64,000 nt of DNA from Thiohalocapsa sp. PB-PSB1 (GTDB taxonomy: Bacteria > Pseudomonadota > Gammaproteobacteria > Chromatiales > Chromatiaceae), in contig CP050890.1 in the NCBI GenBank assembly GCA_016745215.1, positions 7,643,001-7,707,000 of the forward strand, in the 5' to 3' direction. A model generated the notes under the pieces. The model searched no databases and had not been told where the DNA came from. It saw only the letters and a program-made list of their open reading frames with translations. Positions 9,697 to 19,116 of this stretch are shown here, one piece after another. A program made the translations under genes and the position numbers. How positions within the stretch are numbered: position 1 is the first letter of the stretch; every line of letters begins with the position of its first letter.

Positions 9697-10437
9697 TTGC
9701 TAGATCGGTTTAGGCTCGCCTTGAAAAAAATCGAATGGCGCGAATTCGCGCTAAAGCCAGGGCATTGTCCGCTGTGCGGAGTGACGCTGTACGTGCGCTT
9801 GTTTAACGGCGATTTTGGCGTCAGGTGTGCTCGCTGCGGCAGCGCTCAAAATACGTTGGCCTTGGTTAGCGTGGTCAAAGAATTGATGCCGGATATTTCC
9901 AGGCGGCGGGTTCATCTCGTTTCAATGCGGGGCCCTTATTTTAACTGGCTGGAAAGGCATGCGGGGGAGCTCTGGATCTCACAGTATTTCGATAATGTTG
10001 AATCTGGTAGTGAAGTAAATGGTGTGCGGTGCGAAGATCTCCAGCGGTTGACCTACCAGGATGAGACGTTCGATCTCGTGACTAATTCCGAGGTATTGGA
10101 GCATGTTCCCGACGATGCCAAGGCGTTTTCCGAAATCTTGCGCATTCTCAAACCGGGCGGGCTGTTGGTATTCACCGTGCCTTTGGCGAAGAAACAGGCG
10201 CAGACTCTGGAACGTGCTGTATTGAGCGCGAACGGAGAGATTCGTCTCCTGGCTCCCGCGGAATATCACGGCGATCCTGTGCGAGGGAGGATCTTGGCTT
10301 TCCGATCCTATGGAACGGACATCGTGGATCGAATCCAGGAGGCCGGGTTCGTGAGGGCGCGAATCGAATCGGATTTCCAAGCGGCTGTAATGAGCACTTG
10401 GCGATCGGTGGTTGTTGCCAAGAAACCCTTCCACTAA
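9697..10437 (+). CDS. Class I SAM-dependent methyltransferase with N-terminal zinc-ribbon-like motif
   Basis: A 246-residue protein starting at TTG 9697. Residues ~24-46 hold two Cys pairs ('CPLCG' and 'CARCG') spaced like a zinc ribbon. The C-terminal half is a Methyltransf_11-type fold: 'TFDLVTNSEVLEHVPDD' (acidic loop and post-I region) and 'EILRILKPGGLLVFTVP'. Methyltransferases like this often modify sugars or lipid-linked glycans in polysaccharide loci; the real substrate is not visible. It lies 54 bp after the glycosyltransferase on the same strand, so the two are probably cotranscribed. It is convergent with the flippase gene. Confidence 0.8.
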   Translation: MLDRFRLALKKIEWREFALKPGHCPLCGVTLYVRLFNGDFGVRCARCGSAQNTLALVSVVKELMPDISRRRVHLVSMRGPYFNWLERHAGELWISQYFDNVESGSEVNGVRCEDLQRLTYQDETFDLVTNSEVLEHVPDDAKAFSEILRILKPGGLLVFTVPLAKKQAQTLERAVLSANGEIRLLAPAEYHGDPVRGRILAFRSYGTDIVDRIQEAGFVRARIESDFQAAVMSTWRSVVVAKKPFH

Positions 10438-10523
10438 ATGCCTAAAACAAGCTGTGCTTGGACGGTCTGGCTACTGGAAAATGCCCGGATAGCTGCTCCA
10501 ACGGCCGATCAGGGCATTGAGAA

Positions 10524-11987
10524 TCAGGCCCCGGTCTTCGATCTCGAGATCGCTCCCCGCACCGCCTCGATCTCGGTTCTTCGGATCGCGCCAGTCAAAA
10601 TCGCGAGCAACGGCAAACCGACAGTACCGCCGGCTAATGCAACCCAACCATTCAGTGGCAGCAGCATGACGAAGATCAGCGTAGCCGCAATTGCCGCGGC
10701 GATCGGCCTCAATACCTCGTCGCCGAGTTGGATCAGGTCATGTCGTACCGCGCTGACGATCAGGTAACAGGCACTTGCCGTAAGTGCTACGCTGAGAGCG
10801 ATCAGGATTCCGCTGAGTTCCAGTCCGTGGATGCTGTCGCTTAAGGCGAGCGCAGTGAGTAGCACGGAGCCGATCAGCGACGCGATAGTAGAGGTGAGAT
10901 TCATTCCTCTGGCATAAAAGGTGGCTGGAAAGACAAAAATGATAGCGGCTGGAGCCAACAGGCAAAGGATCCAGCCAAGGATATCCCCGGTCAACCTATA
11001 TTCATCCCCGAGAATCAGCGGGACCAGCCAGGGTCCAACGGTGGTCCCGAAAAAGCCGGCGAGGCAACCAGTGAACAGTGCGATTTTAAAGGTTACACCA
11101 AGAAACAGTTTGTCCTTGCCGTCCTTGCGGTCCGCCGCCCGAGTGATCACTGGGAGTGCGGCAGAGCTCAAGGATTGTGGGAACGCGATTGCGAGGTGCA
11201 GCACCTGGATGGCGATAGCGAAATTACCTATCACGGCCGGGTCGATATCGGCCTTGCTGAACAGTACCAATGGCCCTTGCAGTAGCCAGTTCATCAACAG
11301 GCCGGCCATGAGAAACGGCATGGCATGACCAACGATGCGCTTTGTTGCAGTCCAGGTCGCGCGTATCCGAAGCTTAAAGCCAAGCTCGCGATGGATCAGG
11401 TACAGCCCACAGAACCCTTGGATCCACCAGAGTGCCCCATGTACTATCGAAAGGCCAATGATGCCACCATCAAAGTAGAGGACAGTCAAGCCGAAAAAGA
11501 TCTCCAGCGGTCTGAAGATTGATTCCAAAACCAAGACTAGGCGGCTTTTTTCCACCGCGATGAACACGTGGGTTGTCCAGAGTGATACAGCGCGACCGGC
11601 GAGTGCCGCGGTCATGATGAACAGTAGCACCGCCAGCTCGCTCTCGCCGTGGATCAGATAGGCGCCCAGGATACTGATTAGGCAGGCGGCCAATGTGGCC
11701 GTCAGTGCGAGGACGGCGGAAGAATCGATCAGGTCTTGACTAGGTTCTTTGCCTCGCCCTATCTCACGTGCCAACACCCCCGCGAGCCCAAAAGCCGCCA
11801 GTGGGATCAGCGCCATGTACCAGGCTTGAGCGACCGCGAACAGCGAATACAGCTGCGGGCCGAGGGCTCGGGCCACCAATAGCATGTATAGTCCGCGTGC
11901 GGCATGACCCAACATTCGAGAGGCAGCCAGTTGCCCGGCGTTGACGGCCAACGAACGGGTCCCGTGCGACAAGTCTACGCGTTTCAT
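10524..11987 (-). CDS. Polysaccharide flippase (Wzx / oligosaccharide flippase family)
   Basis: A 487-residue polytopic membrane protein of the MOP exporter superfamily. About twelve to fourteen hydrophobic segments are visible, for example 'ALIPLAAFGLAGVLA', 'LFIMTAALAGRAVSLW', 'IVGHAMPFLMAGLL', 'FKIALFTGCLAGFFGTTV' and 'ALAGGTVGLPLLAILTG'. Proteins of this type flip undecaprenyl-PP-linked oligosaccharide repeat units across the inner membrane. It heads toward the preceding methyltransferase (convergent) and follows the pyruvyl transferase by 51 bp in the same direction, suggesting one transcript. Length fits the family. Confidence 0.88.
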   Translation of the reverse strand: MKRVDLSHGTRSLAVNAGQLAASRMLGHAARGLYMLLVARALGPQLYSLFAVAQAWYMALIPLAAFGLAGVLAREIGRGKEPSQDLIDSSAVLALTATLAACLISILGAYLIHGESELAVLLFIMTAALAGRAVSLWTTHVFIAVEKSRLVLVLESIFRPLEIFFGLTVLYFDGGIIGLSIVHGALWWIQGFCGLYLIHRELGFKLRIRATWTATKRIVGHAMPFLMAGLLMNWLLQGPLVLFSKADIDPAVIGNFAIAIQVLHLAIAFPQSLSSAALPVITRAADRKDGKDKLFLGVTFKIALFTGCLAGFFGTTVGPWLVPLILGDEYRLTGDILGWILCLLAPAAIIFVFPATFYARGMNLTSTIASLIGSVLLTALALSDSIHGLELSGILIALSVALTASACYLIVSAVRHDLIQLGDEVLRPIAAAIAATLIFVMLLPLNGWVALAGGTVGLPLLAILTGAIRRTEIEAVRGAISRSKTGA

Positions 11988-12038
11988 GGCAGTGACCTCG
12001 AATACAACAATCTACCGAGGAAGCTCATTTTCCCTTGT

Positions 12039-13364
12039 TCATCTATTACCGTGGACGTTCGATTCAAGCCGTGTTTCTTGATCAACGATTTGCCGAGTCC
12101 CCTCCTGGGACTTGCGCTGCAGTCCCGGCAGTTGTTGGGTGATACGTTCGACGAAGGTTTGCCGGGATTGTTCGATTTGTGAGTAGATCGACAAGGCGGA
12201 GTCAGGGTTGCCCGCGAACTTGGTGATAGGTATGGCCAACTGTTCCAGCTGGAGCGCCTGCATGAAGCCTTCAGCCTTGTGTTCATAGGTGATCGCGATT
12301 GGCGGTACCTTCAGCTTCGCGGCGAAGATGATAGAGTGGTAACGCATTCCTATTACCGTAAAGAAAGAGCAGACGAGTTTTTGTTGGGCGTCAGAGTCGA
12401 AACTATCGGGTACGACGATGAATCTGTCCCGGTCACGGATCCTCGTTTGAACGGCCTCGATGATCTTACGATCACTCAGTAGCGGATTGTCCGAGCCTTC
12501 CAGGTTGTGGAGTTGGGGGAGCACGACCACCGTCACCCGGTCTCTTTCGATTAGGGTATTGAGGATGCTGGCCAGGCCTTCCACGATGAGGTCTTCGGTC
12601 TCCGGATTGCGGATTTGCTTGGGATACCAATAGTGTGCCAGCGGCGTGAAGCCGATGAGACGGTTGTCCGCTGAGACCCCAAGCTGGCGTAGCAGTTCGG
12701 GTGTCTCATCGGTGGCAATATCGCGTTGAATCGCAGCATCGATCGATTGGGAATAACGTTGATGATTCAGTCCCAGCTCCTGTACATGCCGATAGGAGAG
12801 CTCTTCGCGCAGGCAGGCCCATTGGACCCGATTCAGAATGAATTTGCTGGCGACCCTCACCGCCATACTCTTGAATGGCCCTACGGACGACCCGTAGATG
12901 TAGAGCCGCTTTTTCAGAATGATCGCCAGCAGCAGGTTGGCCATGTATTTGAAGTCGCGGTAGCGATCGCCCATGTTGGGTCCGGTGGGCGCATTAACGA
13001 CAAATTCAGCGTTACGGATGCTCGCCACCATTGCACCGAAATCGCCCTTGAACTCTTTTCGGAAGCCCAGGGCCAGCAGTAACAAAGACAATAGGTCCAG
13101 CTCGCGAAGGCTGCGTGGCTTCAGGCGGAGTTCGACACCGGGAAAATGCCTTACCCTATCGGTGTCCTCCCAGATTGGGGTTCTCGAACCCGGGGACCGG
13201 TAGTAGACATGGATGACCCGGCCCGGGAATTTGTCAAGCAGGGACTCGATCACCGCCCGTCCCGCTGCCTCGTCGCCGCGATTACAGGTATGCTGATTAA
13301 GGATGCAGATGTTCTTTTGTCCGGTTTTCCCTGGCAATTTTGCCCATTTTTTTCTATAAAACAT
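12039..13364 (-). CDS. Polysaccharide pyruvyl transferase family protein
   Basis: A 441-residue protein with the PS_pyruv_trans pattern: N-terminal 'CILNQHTCNRGDEAAGRA', a middle 'KRLYIYGSSVGPF' and 'WACLREELSYRHVQELG', and C-terminal 'FTVIGMRYHSIIFAAKLKVPPIAITYEHKAEGFM', the conserved 'G.R.H..I.....PV' motif. The family transfers pyruvyl groups from PEP onto polysaccharide sugars as ketals. It shares the minus-strand operon with the flippase and an F420-hydrogenase-beta-like protein, a combination common in polysaccharide clusters. It is cytoplasmic by absence of membrane segments. Confidence 0.88.
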   Translation of the reverse strand: MFYRKKWAKLPGKTGQKNICILNQHTCNRGDEAAGRAVIESLLDKFPGRVIHVYYRSPGSRTPIWEDTDRVRHFPGVELRLKPRSLRELDLLSLLLLALGFRKEFKGDFGAMVASIRNAEFVVNAPTGPNMGDRYRDFKYMANLLLAIILKKRLYIYGSSVGPFKSMAVRVASKFILNRVQWACLREELSYRHVQELGLNHQRYSQSIDAAIQRDIATDETPELLRQLGVSADNRLIGFTPLAHYWYPKQIRNPETEDLIVEGLASILNTLIERDRVTVVVLPQLHNLEGSDNPLLSDRKIIEAVQTRIRDRDRFIVVPDSFDSDAQQKLVCSFFTVIGMRYHSIIFAAKLKVPPIAITYEHKAEGFMQALQLEQLAIPITKFAGNPDSALSIYSQIEQSRQTFVERITQQLPGLQRKSQEGTRQIVDQETRLESNVHGNR

Positions 13365-13669
13365 TGATATAAAAGACTTTTATTGGTTTGTAATTTTTCA
13401 TTTTGTAGCCATGCAAATGTACTTCGTCGCTTGCTTCATCATGCTGAACAAGGCGATAATTAGCCATGCGCCGGTTCAGCGCCGCTTTACACTTTAAAAT
13501 CAATAAATTACTTAGACACCAGTGCTCGCTGTAGCCATTCACGTGAAATTCTGGATTGGGGCTTAAGCCATTTATATCAATGGGTTATGTGAATCTTGGC
13601 CAGAAAGATGCGTTTTGTTCGGACATTGGAGGCTCGGAATAGATTGGAATCGGTGGGTCGGGCGGAAGA

Positions 13670-15139
13670 TCAACGTGCGTCGGCGCCCAGCAGCCGGAGG
13701 AGTCTTCGCTTGACTGCTGCCGAGCGCGAGCGAATGTGGCGCAACTCGTTGGCCAGCCAAGAGATTAGGATCAGCGGCGTCATGCGGGCGATGAAGTACG
13801 TCCTACCTTGGCGGTTACGTTGTGAGGCCCAGTGTCGGAAACTGCTTTCGCGGGTGGCCATGCGCAGGTGCTGTACGGCTTTGTAGAGCAGGTTGCAGGC
13901 GCCAGGGTCGGCACCAAAACGCTTGATCGGATGCCACTGGCCACGCTGCTCAGCCAGGTGTAGACGATATTGAAGACCCGCCCGACGCTGTTGCAGCGTC
14001 GGTCTTTGGGTTGCGATCAGCTTGTCGGTGCTGAGAGACCCAAGCTCCAATTCCCCGTTCGCATGGCCATTCTCGATCAAGGTTGCGATTTCGGCGCTCC
14101 TGACCACCAAGACGCTTATTCCCTTATCGTCCTCAACGTACTCTGGAAGCCAGGCATCGCCGACACTGGCGTCGGCGGTTTCGGCCATGATGTCGTCGCA
14201 AAATTCACATGCCTTCAACATGAACAGGTTGTAGGTCCAGCTGTTGGCAAAGACCTGTCGCATTGGAATCCAGGATGAGCCGGTTCCGGTCTTGGTCCGG
14301 TCCCCGAATGCCTCGAAGCCGTAGTGATTGGCCTTCTGGCCGGCGATCTTCTTACGAAAATCGACCGTTGTGATCTGGGTCTCGTCGGAGCCTGTCGAGC
14401 GAATAAGATACTCGGAAAAGAACGTACTCTTCAGATGCCCGCAAAACAATCCGACAGTATGCGTGACCTTGGCGGCAAGGGTCTTGTCGGCTTGCGCCGC
14501 TAGTCGAATCGCCTTGACGAAGCACGGCAGGCCGATGAACAGCACCCGTCCGTCGAAGGCGCGGATTTCTGGGATGATCTTGGAGAATTGGACCGGGTAG
14601 TAACGGGATTTGCGCGCTTGTTTCAGTTCGTTGAGATCGGTGACTAGGCGATATTCGAACAGTCGTTGCGGCGCCGCGTGCTCAGACGGCACGACGCAGG
14701 CTACGGCATCAACGATTCCCTCTGACAGCAGTTTCTCCGCGATCCAGGTGATGAGCCCCCCCGACGTCGAGCTCGCGCGGTGCTCCGGATCGGTTACGAA
14801 GCCGACATGGGTATCGACGAAGTAGCCGATCTGTTCGTGATGCTGTAGTTCGGGATTTTGGCCGAACAAGGACTTGGCGATGTCATCCTCGTTGGTTGTC
14901 GAGGCAAACGGGCATGTTTCGGAAAGCTGGTCGATCCCCTCTGGGTCGGTTGTCCGGGGGACGGGTTCGTAACATCCCCGGGAGTTCAGTTCCATCTTCA
15001 GAGTCTCGGGGGCGAGGCCGGCGCACAGTCCGCAACCCACACACGCCCCGTTTGCCACGACATGGCTGATGATCCCGGCCGGAGCGTTTTCAGGAAGTGA
15101 GGGGGCTAGCTTCATCGGCTTCTCCGGATATCGGGACAT
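13670..15139 (-). CDS. Coenzyme F420 hydrogenase/dehydrogenase beta-subunit family protein
   Basis: A 489-residue protein with an N-terminal Fe-S motif 'CVGCGLCAGLAPE' and the FrhB-type core 'ASTSGGLITWIAEKLLSEG', 'KQARKSRYYPVQFS', 'VLFIGLPCFVKAIR', 'LFCGHLKSTFF' and 'ACEFCDDIMAETADASVGDAW'. Members bind Fe-S clusters and flavin. In polysaccharide loci they often sit beside pyruvyl transferases, as here, where their exact reaction is not settled; a redox step on a sugar is possible. The 305-bp gap to the pyruvyl transferase gene contains no further gene. The motif's last residues are 'APE' rather than the common 'CP', so one cluster ligand may differ. Confidence 0.85.
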   Translation of the reverse strand: MSRYPEKPMKLAPSLPENAPAGIISHVVANGACVGCGLCAGLAPETLKMELNSRGCYEPVPRTTDPEGIDQLSETCPFASTTNEDDIAKSLFGQNPELQHHEQIGYFVDTHVGFVTDPEHRASSTSGGLITWIAEKLLSEGIVDAVACVVPSEHAAPQRLFEYRLVTDLNELKQARKSRYYPVQFSKIIPEIRAFDGRVLFIGLPCFVKAIRLAAQADKTLAAKVTHTVGLFCGHLKSTFFSEYLIRSTGSDETQITTVDFRKKIAGQKANHYGFEAFGDRTKTGTGSSWIPMRQVFANSWTYNLFMLKACEFCDDIMAETADASVGDAWLPEYVEDDKGISVLVVRSAEIATLIENGHANGELELGSLSTDKLIATQRPTLQQRRAGLQYRLHLAEQRGQWHPIKRFGADPGACNLLYKAVQHLRMATRESSFRHWASQRNRQGRTYFIARMTPLILISWLANELRHIRSRSAAVKRRLLRLLGADAR

Positions 15140-15444
15140 AGGTCACAGGGAATCGGGCGCTATTGTAACAACAAGCGCTAAAAGTGTTTGGTCCTTCACC
15201 GTTGAGATGTAAGAAGGCCGTTAAATGCCTGCGATTTTAGTCAAGGACGTCACTCGTAAAACGCGGTTTGTGAGCGTCCGATCGCAAACGGTTGTTTCAC
15301 AACCCTTCCTTCATTTTCCATCCTTCGGTCCGTAATCGGCACTTCCCTGTACCACTCCTCAATCGCTTACAGCGATCGCAAATAGCGACACATCCCTGGA
15401 TCGCGCACAGGCAGCTGAAAAACCGAGTTTTTCAAGAGCCGTAA
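15140..15444. other. Intergenic stretch
   Basis: About 305 bp upstream of the F420-beta-like gene and downstream of the IS66 relic. It holds a short imperfect inverted repeat around 'gctgaaaaaccgagtttttca' motifs near 15416-15437, resembling an insertion-sequence end. Nothing else is recognised. Confidence 0.4.
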
Positions 15445-16885
15445 CTATTCAGATGCCATGCCCATAAACGCGGGCCATCGGCCCTCGAACAGGAGGCGCA
15501 GGGCCTCTGCAGAAGAGACCCCATTCTTCGCGCAGGTCGAGAGATAGCTGCGGATGCGGGAGAAGAACTTTGCCCCCAACTTCGAACGCAAGCAGCCGGA
15601 GATCTTCTGCTGAACTTTGCTCATGCGCAGATCCCGTTCGCTCTGATTGTTGGTAAAGGGCACGTCCAGTTCCACCATGAAGCGCAGCACATCGTCCTCG
15701 AACTGAATCAACCGATCCAGTAAGTTTCTGGATTTGGAGCGTTTCAGTCGACCGCGCTGGCCTTTTTTCCGTTGTGACTCGTGCGGTGGGGGGCAGGCGA
15801 TCTCGGCCTCTTTCAGGAGTTGTTGATAGCGCGTTCTGAAGGCGTCGGCCTGCGGGGTGTCGAGCATACCGCCTGCGGCTTCAACGGCCGTGTTGATCTC
15901 CAACAACAGCGCTTGCATGTGTTGAGCCCACTGCTGTTGGTCCTGCTCCCAAGCCCGCTGCAGCTCGCGCAGGTGGTGAGCGTTGCACAGGGCGTGGCGA
16001 CAGCGCAGCTGGTAGTCGGGTTTCCAATGATCATGTACTCAGGTGCCAGTGTACTCGGGAAGGACACCCATCGCCGCGATGGCTTCACCGCCGCGCTTGT
16101 CATGGGGCATCAGCAGTGTCAGCGTGGGGCTGCAGGCCACATGCAGCCACTTGCGGTGTCCGCCGATGTTGATCCCAGTCTCGTCGGCATGCAGGAGGGG
16201 CGCCTTGGCGAGCTGCTGCTTGACCCAATCCTCAAAGGGGGCCAGCTTTTCATAGGCTTCTTTGTTGAAATTGTCGATGCTGCCGGTACTCAACGGAATG
16301 GCGAACTGATCGGCGAAGTGTTCTTCGATCCGCTTGTAGGGGAGCAGTTGGAAGTTGGACATGTAGACCGAGTGGATCTTCACTCCGGAGGCGTATTGGG
16401 CCTTGACCGTCACATGCTCCGGGAAAGGGGCGACGACTCGGCGCCCGTGTTCATCTTCCAGGATCTCGGCCTGATACTCCGTCACCACGCTGGAGATCTG
16501 GATATCGAACACCTGCCGGCGCTCGACACCGATGCGCTGAAAGGTGCCATCGGTGGGCAGCGTGGCACGATCCACCTCGAGTGGCTCTCTGGTCCGGATC
16601 ATCGACCAGCTCCAGGTGGTTACCGGTATGCCCTGCCTGAGCGCCAGGCTTGTTGGTGGTGTTGCGCCTGTTCTTGCGCATGCGGTTGGGGTCGCTGGAC
16701 GGGGGCTTGCTACTGTTGCGGCTATTCAGTCCCAAGCGGTTCAACAGCAAGGTGACCAGGGTCAGCAACAGTTCCAACGCTGTTCGCAGTGTCGCAGAGA
16801 GGTTGCGCTCCTGCTCGATCTGCTGCCCGACCTGTTCAAGGATCTGTTCGAGGGTCTGTTCGACCTCGATGTGTCCGATCTTCAT
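15445..16885 (-). pseudogene. IS66-family transposase (TnpC), degenerate
   Basis: The complement from ATG 16885 encodes an N-terminal coiled-coil part ('EQTLEQILEQVGQQIEQ') and the IS66 linker 'NSSKPPSSDPNR'. After a frameshift near 16600 come the zinc-finger/core part with 'LLHADETGINIGGHRKWLHV' (catalytic Asp) and, past an in-frame TGA at 16039, 'CRHALCNAHHLRELQRA' and the C-terminal 'VPFTNNQSERDLRMSKVQQKISG' with the final catalytic Glu. One frameshift plus one nonsense codon make it inactive. It begins immediately after the stop of the adenine methylase relic. tnpA and tnpB were not found nearby. Confidence 0.85.
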
Positions 16886-16894
16886 GGGCCGGGC

Positions 16895-17697
16895 CTAAGC
16901 GAGGTGCTCGCCCGCCTCTACGGCCATGATCGCGGAGAGCACAGCCAGGCGTTCGGCAGGGGGCATGGCCTGATAGCGTCGCCCCCAACTCGCGGCCTTG
17001 CGCTTGATGCTTTGACGATGGGTGAAGTTGCGCCCCGCATAGGCGGGCCAGTGCACTCGATCCGGGGTAAAATCGAACCACAGCTTCTCAGTTCTGACCC
17101 CGGCGGTTCATCACCTGCAGCTCCGCGCTACGCCACCCCTCCAGCAACTCGTCCCAGCCGCTCTTCTTAGAGCGTCGAAGGGTAACCGGAGAGGATGACA
17201 GAATAGGGCAATGACTCGAGCAGATCCAGCAGCGCGACGTGATCCTGTTCCTCATAGAGTCACTCAACATGATAACTAGATATGCCCTTTTGTTTTTGGT
17301 GGGTGAATGCAGGCCCTAAACGAAAGGGACAGTTTTGATGTCACGTGAGAGGACTATAGTCGAACCGGTAACGACGTGTGGAGCTGCGGGTCTGGTGCAG
17401 ATACGGCGCATCGCAGTAGAGCAGTTCACGACCGTGGAAGTCGAACTCCCGGAGAAACCGATGCGCGCAGCCATGCACCTTCTCGACCGGATAGTGGCAC
17501 TCGAACCGGGCCAGTGGGGCAAGATCAATATCGATGGCAATAGTCCGCCGCGCTGGTGGCTTGCGCTGCATGATCGCCCCACCCCCGAGATGGGTCTCGA
17601 TATAGGTGTCATGCGGCGGCATCAGGGCGATGATTGCCTGGCATAGACCGGACGTCGCTTTGGAACCGAAGTCGTTGCGCATGACCCATGACCGCAT
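16895..17697 (-). pseudogene. DNA adenine methylase (D12 class), disrupted by a MITE
   Basis: On the complement, 17697-17359 encodes the N-terminal half of a Dam-like N6-adenine methyltransferase: SAM motif region 'DTYIETHLGGGAIMQRKPP' and catalytic 'LLYCDAPYLHQTR' (DAPY in place of the usual DPPY). The frame stops in element B (17255-17358) and resumes after it as 'YEEQDHVALLDLLESLPYSV' and 'GYPSTL'. After a further frame lesion at ~17170 come 'LLEGWRSAELQVMNRRG' and 'EKLWFDFTPDRVHWPAY', ending at 16895. Removing the insert restores '...RFDYEEQD...' exactly. As an orphan it may once have protected DNA or regulated expression. It is now dead. Confidence 0.8.
17255..17358. repeat. MITE-like element B, copy 3 (inside adenine methylase)
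   Basis: Third copy of element B, very similar to the copy at 8003-8106. The interrupted codon is TAT (Tyr); the insert is flanked by TA on each side, consistent with TA target-site duplication. Host reading is interrupted between 'RFD' and 'EEQD'. Confidence 0.8.
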
Positions 17698-18057
17698 CCC
17701 GTTCTTTCACCGAAGGTAGCCCATGGCATAGGCCGACCGTCCTATGCTGTCAAGAGCGAATATAGGCAAGGTTCCTGATTCGGGGGATGCGTTGATGGCT
17801 TGGTTCCAGAGTACGCGCTAACGAAGTACCCCTGAATAGTTACCAAGAGCCTACCATGAAACATGTCATCGCCATCGTCATTCCGGCAGGGATTGCCGGA
17901 ATCCAGAGACCAAGGGCGGCAAGACCATGTTCGCTCGCGCCAGCGTGCCGCCTACCGGCGATGCGGGGGTTCTGGTTCTCATGAAACAAGGCATAAGTCA
18001 TTGTTTTACTATTTACGGCGCTGTGTTCTCGGCGTGGCGGACACTGTTAGAGATCTG
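17698..18057. other. Intergenic stretch with a short hairpin
   Basis: About 360 bp without a convincing gene. It contains a 9-bp perfect hairpin 'attccggca'/'tgccggaat' (17880-17888 and 17894-17902, 5-nt loop), a type of palindrome that is commonly dispersed in proteobacterial genomes. No RNA gene was recognised. Confidence 0.45.
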
Positions 18058-18966
18058 TCAGCCGTGCCATTTCCAGTTCGGTCCGCTACGGCCAAGCAAG
18101 CCGTCAATGGCCCCCTGAGTAAACGCCAGACTTCGTCTCAGATCTTTTCTGAGCAATCCGAAGACTACCCAGGCCCCTGGTATCTTGACTAGAAAATGAA
18201 ACCAGAAATAGAAGAGCTTGGCGGGAGTCGGTGCCCAGCGTCTCAAAAAGAGCAGTCGATTGCGGGAAAAGTAATAGAGATACAGTGGGCTCTGATAGCC
18301 CGTCGTCTTCGATTCTTCGTGGATTATCGCGACGCCAGGCACATAGCCAATCTTTGATCCCTGTTGCTTTACCCGTTCCGAAAGATCGGCATCTTCGAAA
18401 TATAGGAAAAACGCTGAGTCGATCGGACCGGCCTGTTGCCATGCAGAATGCCGGATCAGACTGCAACAACCTGATGCGAACGGTACGCCTACTATCCCCT
18501 TGGTCTCGGACAACTGCCCTTCATTGAGCTGTTTGGGGCCTCCTCTCCACCAATTCAGCTTGCTCCCGGCGTACCAGGCAGCCTCATCGTTCGGAGAGTT
18601 ATTAATCTTAGGTGAGAGTATTCCCCAGTCGGACTCGGCTTCCGCTAGCGAGAGTAATGGGCTAAGAAAATCTGCTTGGCAGTAGGTGTCTGGATTCAGT
18701 AGAAGAAGATATTTCCAGGCGGTCTTCGCCGATGCGACACCTAAATTGCACCCCCCCGCGAAACCGAGATTCTCCGGGGCGCGGACGACCCGAACATCAC
18801 TGAAGCAGTCCCTGATCTCGGCACCGTCATCTTCCGGACTGTTGTCGACGACTACGATTTCGAGTGACCTCGGGATGTGGGTCTTCAGACTTGATATTGA
18901 CCGAACAACATCTTTGCTGGCCCGAAAATTGACATAAACGACCAACACGTTGATTTGGCTTACCAT
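18058..18966 (-). CDS. GT2-family glycosyltransferase (rhamnosyltransferase-like)
   Basis: A 302-residue GT-A glycosyltransferase. N-terminal 'NVLVVYVNFRASKDVVRSI', 'EIVVVDNSPEDDG' and 'ENLGFAGGCNLGV' are classic GT2 donor-site motifs. 'LLLLNPDTY' gives the DXD-equivalent metal site, and 'FLYFEDADLSERVKQQGSKIGYVP' carries the (E)ED acid motif. The C-terminus has an amphipathic or hydrophobic stretch ('KLFYFWFHFLVKIPGAWVVF') that may bind the membrane. Proteins of this pattern often transfer rhamnose, which fits rfbD in the same locus, but the sugar is not proven. Confidence 0.88.
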   Translation of the reverse strand: MVSQINVLVVYVNFRASKDVVRSISSLKTHIPRSLEIVVVDNSPEDDGAEIRDCFSDVRVVRAPENLGFAGGCNLGVASAKTAWKYLLLLNPDTYCQADFLSPLLSLAEAESDWGILSPKINNSPNDEAAWYAGSKLNWWRGGPKQLNEGQLSETKGIVGVPFASGCCSLIRHSAWQQAGPIDSAFFLYFEDADLSERVKQQGSKIGYVPGVAIIHEESKTTGYQSPLYLYYFSRNRLLFLRRWAPTPAKLFYFWFHFLVKIPGAWVVFGLLRKDLRRSLAFTQGAIDGLLGRSGPNWKWHG

Positions 18967-19116
18967 GGCGGAAAAATGGGTCTTGATTTAGGTGTGGCGA
19001 TAGTCTGCCCGGCCGGACGCCGGGATAGTTCGGCTTGCCGTTGAAAGATTGGTCGAGCTCAAGGCCCAAGCGTCGTGCGACCCGCTTTCGGATTCGGCTT
19101 CAACGATACCTTAGGC

